Positions 18,144 through 28,024 of a DNA stretch of 64,000 nucleotides are shown here, in pieces (position 1 is the stretch's first letter; each line of letters opens with the position of its first letter). This DNA comes from an uncultured Verrucomicrobiales bacterium. GTDB lineage: Bacteria > Verrucomicrobiota > Verrucomicrobiia > Verrucomicrobiales > DEV007. The stretch spans positions 1 to 64,000 of the forward strand of contig CALSSN010000014.1 in NCBI GenBank assembly GCA_943789025.1, in the 5' to 3' direction. Both the position numbers and the translations under genes were made by a program. The notes beneath the pieces are model-generated. The model was not told the DNA's origin. It worked only from the letters and a program-made list of their open reading frames with translations, and ran no database searches.

Positions 18144-19001
18144 ATGGCGACTATAAAAAAATTGATTCATATCGCTGGCGGCTCCTATCCTGTCCTGACA
18201 CTGATTACCCTGATGGCTGGCCTTGCTCCGGTCGGCTTGCTCCATGGACAAAAGATCCCGGAGGATCTCATCCACGATGAGCATGTCCGCGAAGAATTCG
18301 GCATCAACGAGTTTACCACACCCTCCATCCGGAAGCTCTTCGGCGAACTCGACCAACTCGGGCCACTGCCCTTTGAGCTTCTTCGAAGAAATCCCGAAAC
18401 CAAGCCCTCGCCGGAGCGAAGTAAGCTCGCCCTCACTTTGGGGGTTCTCATCGCAGACGGCTTTCTGGCTGTGCAATGCGAGAAAGTGGACGAACTCGAA
18501 TCTGTCGGGAAGTCCATTCTTGACCATGCCAAAGCGCTCGGGGCCCATGATCGGGTGAGCAGGCATGCCAAAAGCCTGCTTGAGGGAAGTCTGCTAGGAG
18601 ACTGGAGCGGTCTCCGCAAAGAACTTGCTGCCACTCAAGCGGATGTAGAAGCTGAGATGGTGCTGCTGCGCGATTCTGAGATCGCGCATCTGATCAGCCT
18701 TGGCGGCTGGATGAGGGCACTCCAGATCGCATCCACCACGGCGGAAAATGCCTATACTCCCGAAAAAACTCGGCCACTCGGGCGCGTGGACATCGCTGAA
18801 TATTACCTGGTCGGCCTGCAGGAGCTTCACCCGACTCTCCAGAAGAAAGAACACATCATCAAGCTGAAGGCGTCTCTCTCTACGCTCCGTGACCTCATTG
18901 ACGTCCCTGAGGGAAAATTCTTCCAGCTCTCCGAAGTTACCCGGCTCCGAGAACTGGCTGACGAGCTCATCGCGCTTCTGACATCAAAGGGCAGACCCTG
19001 A
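18144..19001 (+). CDS. Secreted protein of unknown function
   Basis: 285 residues from the preferred start at 18144 (upstream in-frame ATGs at 18075 and 18123 would lengthen it). This start gives a signal peptide: MATIKK, then a hydrophobic core ending near LLHGQ. The mature protein is helical and acidic with no cysteine-rich or catalytic motif that I recognise; segments such as LTLGVLIADGFLAVQCEKVDEL and repeated helices suggest an all-alpha fold. It is divergent from the glycosyltransferase gene and sits just left of a 213-bp dispersed repeat. I do not know the family. Confidence 0.65.
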   Translation: MATIKKLIHIAGGSYPVLTLITLMAGLAPVGLLHGQKIPEDLIHDEHVREEFGINEFTTPSIRKLFGELDQLGPLPFELLRRNPETKPSPERSKLALTLGVLIADGFLAVQCEKVDELESVGKSILDHAKALGAHDRVSRHAKSLLEGSLLGDWSGLRKELAATQADVEAEMVLLRDSEIAHLISLGGWMRALQIASTTAENAYTPEKTRPLGRVDIAEYYLVGLQELHPTLQKKEHIIKLKASLSTLRDLIDVPEGKFFQLSEVTRLRELADELIALLTSKGRP

Positions 19002-19055
19002 GGAGGTATCTCGGTGTCTGATAGCAAGGGGCGAGGAGGCGCGCAGACCTTTCCC

Positions 19056-19268
19056 AGGGAAGGTCTGACCCATTGCTCCACCCGCCACTTGGAATGGAAT
19101 GGGATTCAAGTCAGCATCGCTGCGCTCTGGGCTCGCTGAAGAGGCCCTTCGGGTTGCTGCCCGCATCCAGCGTGGCTTTGTTGCTCGTTGGTCGTGGATG
19201 TTCATCCACTTCCGCCTCGCGCCGTGCCACACAGAATCCGGACAACAATGACGGGCACCGCCATGAAT
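19056..19268 (+). repeat. 213-bp dispersed non-coding repeat, copy 1
   Basis: Nearly identical (about 96%, some 8 differences including an indel) to 43771-43984 in the same orientation, from agggaaggtctga to gcaccgccatgaat. The differences do not respect codons, so it is not a coding remnant. It contains a perfect small palindrome gtggatg-tt-catccac, and its left edge lies inside an imperfect hairpin (cagacctt...aaggtctg, 19044-19067) that copy 2 lacks. It fills most of the gap between the secreted protein and rapA. Confidence 0.85.
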
Positions 19269-19278
19269 CCGCCCCTCC

Positions 19279-22047
19279 CTATGGAGTAGCCATCAGGAGA
19301 CGCACAGAATCCGTTCGGATCGGCGCTTCACTGATTGCTTTTCCCAAGGCTTCTCTCTCCTCCGTCGCGAGCTGCATTTCATCCTCTCGGATCGGATGGC
19401 CAAGGTCGCGCAGCTTCTCCAGTCTGAGGATCTCGACATCCAATCTCTCTTCCATCGCCGCCAGTCCTCTCGCGCGCGCCTTAGCGACGAATGCATCTCC
19501 ACGGGATGCAGCCGCCTTCATCATCACCGGCAATACCGCGCGGAGGTTTTTGCCATTCTTGCGCAACCATCCGACTTCGCCCGCCATCGCCCGGTTGAGG
19601 AGATCTCCTCCGAAATCTTTGGAACGATCGTTCCCCTGGTGGTCAATCACTGCCACAACCGGGGTAGGCGGAAGAAAGCGCTCGGCATGCAGCGCAGGCG
19701 GGGCGACACACTCGACGACGTAGGTGACTTCGAGAAGAAGGGCCTGCTCCGGCGCCTTTTGAATGCGGGAAAAAGCCGCGTTCCCAGTATCGGACGCGAG
19801 CAGGCTTTCCATCGCAGAAAGCAACATCGGATGGTCCCAGGTGATGAAGGTCAGCTCCTCCCGAGCAAGCGCCACTTCACGGTCAAAGGTAATCGACATC
19901 CCCCCCTCAGGAAGCCCTGGGAAAGCCTCCGCATCAAAGAGGTTCTCGGGCTTGAGCAGAAACTCACTCTCCCCGAGGTCATCCACTGTGACGCCGAAGT
20001 GGTCGAGGAGGCGGAGAAAATACTTCTGCAACTGCCAGTCCTCGTCGAGTTCTTCAATAGCTTCCTTAAGCTTCTCTCCTTCCACGGGGTGATGCGAACT
20101 GATCTCGAGAAGATGGTTTCTGCCCGCCTCCAGTTCTTCATCGATTTCCTGTTTCGCCAGACGGGTCCGCTCGATGAGCTCGGGGAGCACTTCTTCCCAG
20201 TCCTTTTCTGGAACCGAAAGGTCCTCCAGCTCAGGACCAAACCTTTTCAGGATCTCTCTCGATCCATGCAAGGTGGAAGAAAAAGCTCCAAGACCTTGAT
20301 GGTACCAGAGGGCCCAAAGTTCCTCTGACGACCCGATGAGATAGGGAACATGAATGTGAATATCACTTCCCTGACCGATTCGGTCCAACCGACCGATCCG
20401 TTGCTCGAGCAAGGCTGGATCAGGAGGAAGATCGAAAAGAATTAGATGATGCGCGAACTGAAAATTTCTCCCTTCACTTCCTATTTCAGAGCAAACGAGG
20501 ACCCTGGCGCCGTCCGCATCGGCAAACCATGCAGCGTTTCTATCGCGCTGAAGAAGCGTGAGCCCTTCGTGAAAGAGTGCTGTTGTGCTTGTGCTGATAG
20601 TTTGCGTAAGGGCCTCATCGATGGCCACTGCCGTCTCTGCGCTATGGCAGATGAGGACAAACTTCTCCTTCGGCTGCTGCTTCATGAGCGCGCCAACCCA
20701 TTGGATTTTGACATCCTCCGGAGCGGCTCCTTCGGGAGCTTCCTCCAACCCGTGAAGATGCGGCAATCTGCTGGGAAACCCTTCTAAGACAGTCCGCCGG
20801 TTTCTGAACATGACCCTTCCCGTGCCGTGGAGATCAACCAGCCTGGCAGTCAAAGCAGCACGCGATTTCTCGTCGCCATCAAGGCCTGACTTTTCTGCTG
20901 TTCCCTCACCCAGCAGTTCATCCAGGAGCTTTCTGTTCGCCTTGCTCAACTCGCTTCCGCTGCGCAGACGATCTGCGAGAGCAGATACCTCGCGGAAATG
21001 TCCGCTTTCCTCGATGAACTCCTCGAGGTCAGAAAATCGATCTGGATCGAGGAGTTGCAAACGGGCGAAATGGCCCTCACGCCCGAGTTGCTCAGGGGTG
21101 GCAGTCAGAAGCAGCAGGCCGGGCGCATTGCGAGCAATCCGCTCGACCGCGCGATAGGCATCACTCGGCTCACCTGGGCTCCACTCGAGATGGTGGGCTT
21201 CATCGACAATGACGAGATCCCAGCCCGCCGCCGCCGCCTGAATGGCGCGTCGCTCGTTACCAGCCAACCAGGATGTGGCGCAAAGCACAAGCTGGTCATC
21301 GAGAAAGGGATTGTCCATTCCTTCCCCCCCCTCTTCGATCGCTCGGGCGCGCTCCTCATCATGGATACTGAAAGAAAGTGAGAACCTTCGAAAGAGCTCG
21401 ACAAACCATTGGTTGACCAAGGCATCAGGAAGTAAAATCAAAATCCTGTTCGCCCGACCGCTCAAATAAAGTCGGTGCAGAATCAGGCAGGCTTCGATGG
21501 TTTTTCCCAATCCGACTTCGTCCGCCAGAAGAACTCGCGGCGCAAAACGATCAGCGACTTCATGAGCGATGTAGAGTTGGTGGGGGATCGGCGAAACACG
21601 GCCACCGATGAGCCCCCGAATATCGCGGCTACGGGCAGCAAAAGTCTGGCGAAGCGTCCGTTGCCGGAGTCCCCATAGCGCAGGTGGATCAACCAGCGCA
21701 GCCATCAGGCGCGCCTCAGGTTTCTGAAAGCTGATGGTGTCAGACAGCCCGCTTTCTTCCAGTTCGTGGCCATGCGAATCAATGTATACGAGACACCCCC
21801 CCTCATCCCGAATCTCCGATATCGCGAAGCTCGATCCGGATTCGTCCTTCACTTCATCACCTGGGCCGAAAGCAACCCGCCTGAGGGGCGCACTGCGGAG
21901 CGCAAAGGTAAATTTTTCTCCAGGAGCAGGAAAAAGCACTTGGACGCTGGTGGCGTCGACACAGATGACAAGCCCAAGCCCAAGTTCTGGCTGAGTCTCA
22001 CTGAGCCATCGCTGACCGGGCACAAATTTTGGATTTCCTTGCGACAT
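19279..22047 (-). CDS. rapA: RNA polymerase-associated ATPase RapA-like (SNF2/SWI2 helicase)
   Basis: Swi2/Snf2-type ATPase that binds RNA polymerase and helps recycle it. At 922 residues it is near the usual 950-970. Order: N-terminal Tudor-like region (FVPGQRWLSETQPELGLG...), SF2 helicase core with Walker A ADEVGLGKT near residue 178 and DEAHH near 282, a C-terminal helicase lobe with GSEGRNFQ and the arginine-finger region QRIGRLDRIGQ, then a RapA-specific C-terminal domain. ATG at 22047. Convergent with nothing close; leuA lies upstream in the same direction with a gap of about 146 bp. Confidence 0.9.
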   Translation of the reverse strand: MSQGNPKFVPGQRWLSETQPELGLGLVICVDATSVQVLFPAPGEKFTFALRSAPLRRVAFGPGDEVKDESGSSFAISEIRDEGGCLVYIDSHGHELEESGLSDTISFQKPEARLMAALVDPPALWGLRQRTLRQTFAARSRDIRGLIGGRVSPIPHQLYIAHEVADRFAPRVLLADEVGLGKTIEACLILHRLYLSGRANRILILLPDALVNQWFVELFRRFSLSFSIHDEERARAIEEGGEGMDNPFLDDQLVLCATSWLAGNERRAIQAAAAGWDLVIVDEAHHLEWSPGEPSDAYRAVERIARNAPGLLLLTATPEQLGREGHFARLQLLDPDRFSDLEEFIEESGHFREVSALADRLRSGSELSKANRKLLDELLGEGTAEKSGLDGDEKSRAALTARLVDLHGTGRVMFRNRRTVLEGFPSRLPHLHGLEEAPEGAAPEDVKIQWVGALMKQQPKEKFVLICHSAETAVAIDEALTQTISTSTTALFHEGLTLLQRDRNAAWFADADGARVLVCSEIGSEGRNFQFAHHLILFDLPPDPALLEQRIGRLDRIGQGSDIHIHVPYLIGSSEELWALWYHQGLGAFSSTLHGSREILKRFGPELEDLSVPEKDWEEVLPELIERTRLAKQEIDEELEAGRNHLLEISSHHPVEGEKLKEAIEELDEDWQLQKYFLRLLDHFGVTVDDLGESEFLLKPENLFDAEAFPGLPEGGMSITFDREVALAREELTFITWDHPMLLSAMESLLASDTGNAAFSRIQKAPEQALLLEVTYVVECVAPPALHAERFLPPTPVVAVIDHQGNDRSKDFGGDLLNRAMAGEVGWLRKNGKNLRAVLPVMMKAAASRGDAFVAKARARGLAAMEERLDVEILRLEKLRDLGHPIREDEMQLATEEREALGKAISEAPIRTDSVRLLMATP

Positions 22048-22193
22048 AAGTTGAGGGACCAGCCGCAGAGGTTAGCCTCAATGGATCGAATCGCCAGCAA
22101 TTCCGCGAAGCTTCCTCCTCGCATTTTTCTGCTGCCTTCTCTGCCCAGACGATGATGCGTGGCGCACCACGACTACTGGCTGGAAAAAAGAAT

Positions 22194-23879
22194 TTAAAGC
22201 CTCCCAAGGTTGTAAGCACAGACCAACGCCCGAATCCCCGCCATCTCGATCGAAGGATCCCTCCCGCACCCCCAGTAGACCCGTTCCGAGCCATCCTTCT
22301 GGATGCAGACATAGGCCGCGCTGTCCGATGCCGACCCGGCACCGATGGCATGGGAACGGTAATCTGCTACCGTGTAATCTTTCACTCCAAAAGCCTCCAA
22401 CGCAGCGGTGAAAGCATTGATAGGGCCATTCCCTTCACCGGTGATGTCCCGCTCCTCCCCTTCGAATTCCACCCGGGCCCTACAGAGAACATGGCCGGGC
22501 CCACCGGCATCGTGATCGAGCTCATAGCTGAGAAGACGCAGAGGGTTGGAAACATTGACAAACCGGTCGGCAAAGACCTCAGCAATTTCCTCGGAGCTCA
22601 GCTCATCACCCTTGGCGTCTGCAATCCTGTTGATTTCCTTTCCCACCTCAGGCTGCATTGCCTTGGGAAGGTCGAGCCCGTGATCGCGGTCGAGAACGTA
22701 AGCCACCCCGCCTTTTCCGCTCTGTGAATTGATTCGGATGATCGCCTCGTAGCTCCTTCCGATGTCTTCGGGGTCGATGGTCAGATATGGCACCTGCCAT
22801 GGCGCGTCGCTGTCAGGCGAAAGCCCGGCCCGCAGGTCCATACCTTTTTTGATCGCATCCTGGTGGGATCCCGAGAAAGCGGTGAAGACGAGCTCGCCGA
22901 CATACGGTTGCCGCTCGGGAACCCTGAGTCTCGTCACACGTTCATAGACCAACCGAACCGCCTCGAGATTGCTGAAATCCAGTCCCGTCGGGATTCCGTG
23001 GCTGTTCAGATTCAAGGCCACGGTTACAAGATCAAGGTTGCCGGTTCGCTCACCGTTGCCAAAAAGCGTTCCTTCTACCCGGTCTGCACCGGCCATCAAG
23101 CCAAGCTCGGTTGCGGCGATACCAGTGCCCCGATCGTTGTGCGTGTGAAGACTGATGATGGCCTTCTCTCGATCCTTCATATTCCGGCAGAACCACTCGA
23201 TCTGGTCAGCATGCACATTCGGAGTCGTCCACTCCACCGTGGCGGGCAGGTTCAGGATAACAGGGTCCTCCGCTGTCGGTTTCCAGACCTCCATGACAGC
23301 TTCACAGATATCCAGAGCGAAATCAGCCTCAGTATCTGAAAATGACTCCGGAGAATACTGCAACCTCACGTGGGTATCCGGCAGGGAAGGAACCAACTCC
23401 CTGACAACCCGAGCGCCCTCAACGGCGATTTCTTTGATTTCTTTTTTCGAGGCGTCACGAAAGGTAATCCGCCGCTGGAGCGGAGAGGTCGAATTGTAGA
23501 TATGCACGATGGCACGAGGAACCCCTGCCAGGCTCTCGAAAGTTCTCTTGATGAGATGCTCTCGCGTCTGCACCAACACCTGGATAGTCACATCATCAGG
23601 AATCAACCCGTGGTCTACAAGATGTCGGAGGAAAGCAAATTCTGTATCACTTGCTGATGGGAACCCCACCTCAATCTCCTTGAAGCCAATCGCGACGAGG
23701 AGTTTGAACATCTCCACTTTCTCCTCCACCCCCATAGGGATAGCCAATGCCTGGTTCCCGTCACGAAGATCCACGCTGCACCACAAAGGTGCCGAGGTTA
23801 TCTTCTGGTCCGGCCACCGTCGATCTGGAAGATCGACGGTAGGGAAAGGACGGTATTTACGAATGCTTTCTGGTTTCAT
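22194..23879 (-). CDS. leuA: 2-isopropylmalate synthase (LeuA type 2)
   Basis: Condenses acetyl-CoA with 2-ketoisovalerate in leucine synthesis. About 561 residues, the longer LeuA2 form. The catalytic TIM barrel has WCSVDLRDGNQAL, GFKEIEVGFPSAS and the metal-binding HTHNDRGTG; the C-terminal regulatory domain (about residue 430 on) would bind leucine. I use the ATG at 23879, as the four-codon extension to 23891 begins with TTG. No other leu gene is adjacent. Confidence 0.95.
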   Translation of the reverse strand: MKPESIRKYRPFPTVDLPDRRWPDQKITSAPLWCSVDLRDGNQALAIPMGVEEKVEMFKLLVAIGFKEIEVGFPSASDTEFAFLRHLVDHGLIPDDVTIQVLVQTREHLIKRTFESLAGVPRAIVHIYNSTSPLQRRITFRDASKKEIKEIAVEGARVVRELVPSLPDTHVRLQYSPESFSDTEADFALDICEAVMEVWKPTAEDPVILNLPATVEWTTPNVHADQIEWFCRNMKDREKAIISLHTHNDRGTGIAATELGLMAGADRVEGTLFGNGERTGNLDLVTVALNLNSHGIPTGLDFSNLEAVRLVYERVTRLRVPERQPYVGELVFTAFSGSHQDAIKKGMDLRAGLSPDSDAPWQVPYLTIDPEDIGRSYEAIIRINSQSGKGGVAYVLDRDHGLDLPKAMQPEVGKEINRIADAKGDELSSEEIAEVFADRFVNVSNPLRLLSYELDHDAGGPGHVLCRARVEFEGEERDITGEGNGPINAFTAALEAFGVKDYTVADYRSHAIGAGSASDSAAYVCIQKDGSERVYWGCGRDPSIEMAGIRALVCAYNLGRL

Positions 23880-24004
23880 CAATCCTGACAATGATCCGGA
23901 ACATGGAGATTAACCCAATGCAGGAAAAGATCCAGACCCGCTTCCCCATGCCATGATCCAGACGTATCCTCTCCCATACCCGACTCACCACGAACCAAGC
24001 CAAC

Positions 24005-24902
24005 ATGCAAATTTCCCCGCCATGCACTCTGCTCGTCGATAACGGCTCTCACCGAGCAAGCTCCACACTCAATCTCAGACGGGTCGCCGCTGAACTCAGC
24101 GAAACCGTAGGACAAACGATTCACCCGGTCTCGCTCCTCCACTCGACCAAAGTCGACCCGGCAGACCTCGCGGGGGACCCTGCACGAATTCTCGAGCCGT
24201 TCCTCGCCGAGAAACGGACCGAGGGAATTCATTCCTTCATGATCCTCCCACTGTTCTTCGGCCACAGCGCCGCGATCTACGAGTACGTGCCACAACGCAT
24301 GCGCCATCTCCGTGCAGACTGGCCGGAACTTGAGATGCGCCTGGCTCCCTGCATGGTCGACCTTGATGACCCGACCAATACCGAACTCGCGGAGATTCTC
24401 GCCGAGCTGGTGCAGAAAAAAATTACGGAGGAGGGCCTTGTCCGGCCGGGCATTACCCTCGTGGATCATGGCACCCCCAAGGATCGCCGTCAATCTGGTC
24501 AGAAACTTTCTGGCAAAACAACTCGGACAACTTCTCGGCGATCAATTTGGTCCTGTGGTCGCCTCGTCCATGGAGCGCAGAGAAGGCGATGCATACGCCT
24601 TCAACGAGCCACTCCTGGAAAATCTTCTCGGTAGCCCGGGATTCGACCGTGACGTCGTGCTCTCCATGCTCTTTATCTCTCCCGGGCGCCACGCAGGCCC
24701 GGGAGGAGACATCGCGCACATCTGTGAGGAGGCTGAAAAAGAAAATCCCGGGCTCCAGACCTGGATGTCTGACCTCTTCGCCACGCATGAAGGCGCCATC
24801 CGGGTCCTCGCCAACCGTTTTCGCCAGGGCCTAGAAAGCGCACCAGTGACTGAGGAAATGCCCCCACCCAGAGCGGTTCTTAACCTGAGGGACCAAGGGT
24901 AG
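24005..24902 (+). pseudogene. CbiX/SirB-type sirohydrochlorin chelatase (single frameshift)
   Basis: Product related to the CbiX/SirB chelatases that insert cobalt or iron into sirohydrochlorin, here with two related halves. The first half (LLVDNGSHRASS, FMILPLFFGH) is in one frame; the second (VNLVRNFLAKQLG, SMERREGDAYAFNEPLLE) is in the next. Removing one C from the run of five at 24474-24478 gives VDHGTPRIAVNLVRN and a protein of about 298 residues. The second half is fully conserved, so a sequencing error or very recent mutation is more likely than decay. It ends 43 bp before the ABC ATPase gene. Confidence 0.75.
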
Positions 24903-24945
24903 AGGCGCATGGATGTCGGGCGATTTCCATGCTAAGGAATTACCC

Positions 24946-25737
24946 ATGAAAGTACTGCTCAAGGTCGACCACCTGAAGGTCTCCTTCCCTGTGTTCGGTG
25001 GAGTCTTTCGAAACAAGATCGATGAAGTGAAGGCCGTCGATGATGTCTCGTTCGAAATCAAAGCAGGGAGCACTGTCGGTCTGGTAGGTGAGAGTGGTAG
25101 TGGGAAAACCACAATCGGGCGCGCCATCGCCCGCCTGGTTCCCTGCACAGCCGGGAATATCGTATTCGAAGGAACGGACATCCTGTCACTCAGCCGTCAG
25201 GAATTTCGTCCGTTCCGGAAACAGATCCAGATGGTCTTCCAGGATCCTTACGGCTCACTGAATCCACGTATGACGGTCTGTTCGACGGTAGGCGAGGCGC
25301 TCGACATTCATTTTAAAAATCTCAGTCGCTCTGAAAAAGAGGATCGCATCGAAGCATTGCTGCAGCAGGTCGGGCTCCAAGCCGACGCTGGAAACCGCTA
25401 CCCGCACGAATTCAGCGGAGGCCAGCGGCAGCGGATCGGCATCGCCCGCGCCTTAGCTGTTGAGCCTCGCTTTCTCATCTGCGACGAACCCGTCTCTGCG
25501 CTCGATGTCAGCGTCCAGGCTCAGATCGTCAACCTCCTCAAAGACCTCCAGGAAGAACTCGGTCTGACCTACCTCTTCATCGCGCACGACCTCGCTGTGG
25601 TGCAGCACATGAGCGACCAGGTTCTTGTTCTCTACCACGGGCAAATCGTCGAGGCAGCTTCCTCGGAAGAGATCTACGAAGACCCGCAACACGACTACAC
25701 AAAAAAGCTGCTTGCCGCCGTGCCGGCGCTCGGATGA
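24946..25737 (+). CDS. ABC transporter ATP-binding protein (oligopeptide/DppF-OppF type)
   Basis: Energises import of peptides or related solutes as the second ATPase of a Dpp/Opp system. The 263-residue protein (ATG 24946; the frame extends to 24913) has Walker A GESGSGKTT near residue 47, the Q-loop MVFQDPYGSLNPRMT that is characteristic of this subfamily, signature SGGQRQR, Walker B FLICDEPVSALD and the switch His in IAHDL. The usual partner ATPase, permeases and binding protein are not nearby, so it is an orphan in this window or works with genes elsewhere. Confidence 0.92.
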   Translation: MKVLLKVDHLKVSFPVFGGVFRNKIDEVKAVDDVSFEIKAGSTVGLVGESGSGKTTIGRAIARLVPCTAGNIVFEGTDILSLSRQEFRPFRKQIQMVFQDPYGSLNPRMTVCSTVGEALDIHFKNLSRSEKEDRIEALLQQVGLQADAGNRYPHEFSGGQRQRIGIARALAVEPRFLICDEPVSALDVSVQAQIVNLLKDLQEELGLTYLFIAHDLAVVQHMSDQVLVLYHGQIVEAASSEEIYEDPQHDYTKKLLAAVPALG

Positions 25738-25777
25738 GAGCCAGGGGAAAGGGCCAGAAATCCGGGAAAAGTCTCCA

Positions 25778-26824
25778 TCAACCTGCCAGCTCAGCGTTCG
25801 CCCAGCGCAGGAGCTTCGCAGTCGTCTGCCAGTCAATGCACTCGTCCGTGATAGACACACCTGGCTTCAGGCCTTTCGAAGAGCCACTGTGCTTCTGGTT
25901 TCCGCCGCTGCTGTTGCTCTCAAGCATACATCCTATAATAGCTCCATTCCCATCCCGCCGCTGCCCCACAATGTCACGAAACACGGCTGGCATCTGCTTC
26001 TGACTCTTCCCACAGTTTGCATGCGAACAATCGATCATCAGTCGTTCGGGAAGGTTGTGCTTCTTGAGAAGTTTCTGTGCCTGTTCAACATCCTCGGCAC
26101 GGTAGTTCGGACCGCTTTCTCCGCCTCTTAAAATGATGTGGCAACTCGGGTTTCCCTTGGTGGAAACAGCCGAGGCTTTCCCTTCCATATTCACACCTAG
26201 AAAGGTCTGCGGTTGTTGGGCTGCTTTGATCCCGTTGATCGCTGAACCGAGTGTCCCGGGGGTAGCATTCTTGAACCCCAATGGCATGGAAAGCCCCGAA
26301 GCCATCTGGCGGTGTGTCTGACTCTCTGAGGTCCGAGCACCAATCGCGGACCAGCTGATTAGATCAGCGATGTACTGGGGAGTGATCGGATCCAGTAATT
26401 CAGTGGCTGTCGGAAGGCCCATCCTCACGAGGTCACAGAGAAAACTGCGGCTTACCTTCAATCCGGACTGGATGTCGGCTGTTCCATCCAGGTGCGGATC
26501 CATGATCAGCCCTTTCCACCCGACCGTTGTCCGGGGCTTCTCAAAATAGGCCCGCATGACAATATAGATATTTTCTTTGACCTCTTCGGCCAGTTCCACA
26601 AGCTGCCTCGCATAGTCAAGGCCCTCTTCGGGATCGTGAATCGAACAGGGACCAACGATGACAAGAAACCTGTCATCATCCCCAAAGATAATGTCCTGGA
26701 TATGCTTTCTACTTTCGGCGAGGAACGCACTCGCCTCCTCGCCCGGAACAATTTCAGAGATCAATTCTGCCGGAGTAGGCAGAGGAACGTTTTCAACAAT
26801 ATGAAGATCGGCGGTGCGCGGCAT
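25778..26824 (-). CDS. aroF: 3-deoxy-7-phosphoheptulonate synthase (DAHP synthase, class I)
   Basis: First step of the shikimate pathway, joining phosphoenolpyruvate and erythrose 4-phosphate. About 348 residues, as in the AroF/AroG/AroH family. Motifs: VGPCSIHD, the MRAYFEKPRTTVGWKG block, TATELLDP, GFKNATPG and a C-terminal SITDECIDW. The N-terminal extension used for feedback control by aromatic amino acids is present, but which amino acid cannot be told, so the symbol is by family only. ATG 26824 is preferred; the longer frame starts at 26875. Confidence 0.93.
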   Translation of the reverse strand: MPRTADLHIVENVPLPTPAELISEIVPGEEASAFLAESRKHIQDIIFGDDDRFLVIVGPCSIHDPEEGLDYARQLVELAEEVKENIYIVMRAYFEKPRTTVGWKGLIMDPHLDGTADIQSGLKVSRSFLCDLVRMGLPTATELLDPITPQYIADLISWSAIGARTSESQTHRQMASGLSMPLGFKNATPGTLGSAINGIKAAQQPQTFLGVNMEGKASAVSTKGNPSCHIILRGGESGPNYRAEDVEQAQKLLKKHNLPERLMIDCSHANCGKSQKQMPAVFRDIVGQRRDGNGAIIGCMLESNSSGGNQKHSGSSKGLKPGVSITDECIDWQTTAKLLRWANAELAG

Positions 26825-27000
26825 GATTCTGGACAAGCGGGCTGGGAGTCTCCGGGGTATGCAGGCTAGTTTCAAGGCCTTTCAGGAATCTTTTAGAAGC
26901 GCCCTTTTCCCTCCCCACCGGATCCAGGACCTCTTCTGGAATCCCCCTCGCTGTCTCTTTCTGTTGCCACAGAGTCAGATGAGAAGCTGCGCACTCTAGC

Positions 27001-27939
27001 TCACCGCTCTGTCGCGGGCATTCCGACCGCGTCGCCCGGCGACACCCGGACCAGCTCCATCCCCATCTCGTCACGAAGGGTAGCGACTATCCCGGCCGCA
27101 CCCACGAGATGCCCCGCACCCACGAGAACCATGGTGTCTTCCACATCCTCTGATGAGGCCTCGCCTAGCTCCCTGATATGCTCAGCAAATCGACGATTTC
27201 TCTCCCCAAGCAGCATGCCCTCCAAGCCCCTGTCACTTCCCTGCTGCGTTTCTTTCAGGTGCCGATCCAAACGGACCAGATCACCACTCCGCCACGCCTC
27301 TTTGAGTTTCCCAAAAGAAGCCACAAAGGCTTGCTCTGATGCTTTTTCTAGCACTTCCTTGAGAAGCTTTTCCTCACCTTCCCATGGCAGATCGGCCAGC
27401 ACGCCAAGCTGATCAACCGGTGACTCCATACTTCCAATCTGCATCCCTCGCTTTTCCGCAAGCTTCAATAAAGTTGCATCTACTCCGAGAGATCGTTGCA
27501 CCCCCATCGTGCCGTATCTCCATGCTCCGATCCGCAATGCCGCCAGCCAGGGCCTCAACGGTTCCAGCTGATCACGAGCCTCAGGAACTACTTCATAATG
27601 CCTTGCCAACCCCTCTCTGACTTCGTCGGTGACCGCCTCACTCAGTCTTTCCCCGGCCGAAAGTTCACCACGTGACACAACAAATGCCTTAAGTTCGTCC
27701 CGGGCCTCTTCCGCTCTTCCGGTCTCGGTAATTAAAACCCGACAACGATTGAGGCTGTCCATGAGAACCTGCGGCAGTGGATGATCCTCGGGCCCGAGAA
27801 GATGCAGCGAGCCGGCAAGAATCAGTTTCTTTCCACTCTTCGTAGAAATTGACCAGACCACAGCCGGATCATTCGTCCCTTTCTGCTCTTTGCCCGCGAC
27901 CGACGGCTGGCAGGAAGAACCCGCCAGCAGACAAATCAA
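27001..27939 (-). CDS. TraB/GumN family lipoprotein (start uncertain)
   Basis: About 312 residues. The TraB/GumN fold is recognisable from LILAGSLHLL near the N-terminus, a central helical region and the C-terminal VLVGAGHLVGAAG. A lipobox LAGSSC lies at the very start. The family is thought to include metal-dependent proteases or signalling inhibitors, but the role here is unknown. The only standard start is a TTG at 27939, giving just nine residues before the Cys. The frame is open upstream to about 27997 and encodes a plausible signal sequence there (KILARPVFFVFLPLIC), but with no ATG or GTG. The T8 run at 27952-27959 makes a length error possible. Confidence 0.75.
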   Translation of the reverse strand: MICLLAGSSCQPSVAGKEQKGTNDPAVVWSISTKSGKKLILAGSLHLLGPEDHPLPQVLMDSLNRCRVLITETGRAEEARDELKAFVVSRGELSAGERLSEAVTDEVREGLARHYEVVPEARDQLEPLRPWLAALRIGAWRYGTMGVQRSLGVDATLLKLAEKRGMQIGSMESPVDQLGVLADLPWEGEEKLLKEVLEKASEQAFVASFGKLKEAWRSGDLVRLDRHLKETQQGSDRGLEGMLLGERNRRFAEHIRELGEASSEDVEDTMVLVGAGHLVGAAGIVATLRDEMGMELVRVSPGDAVGMPATER

Positions 27940-28024
27940 AGGCAGAAAGACAAAAAAAACCGGCCGAGCTAAGATTTTCGATTGGGGACTGGCGAAACAC
28001 AGGAGTCAGGGCAATACATTAGTA

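Noticed and set aside
19044-19067. Hairpin cagacctt...aaggtctg as a terminator after the secreted protein gene
   Set aside because: No T-run follows, and half of the stem belongs to the repeat; it may be chance.
18827-19232. ORFs in the 213-bp repeat, for example the frame beginning MNIHDQRATKPRW
   Set aside because: The second copy differs by an indel and substitutions that break the frame, so the repeat is not under coding constraint.
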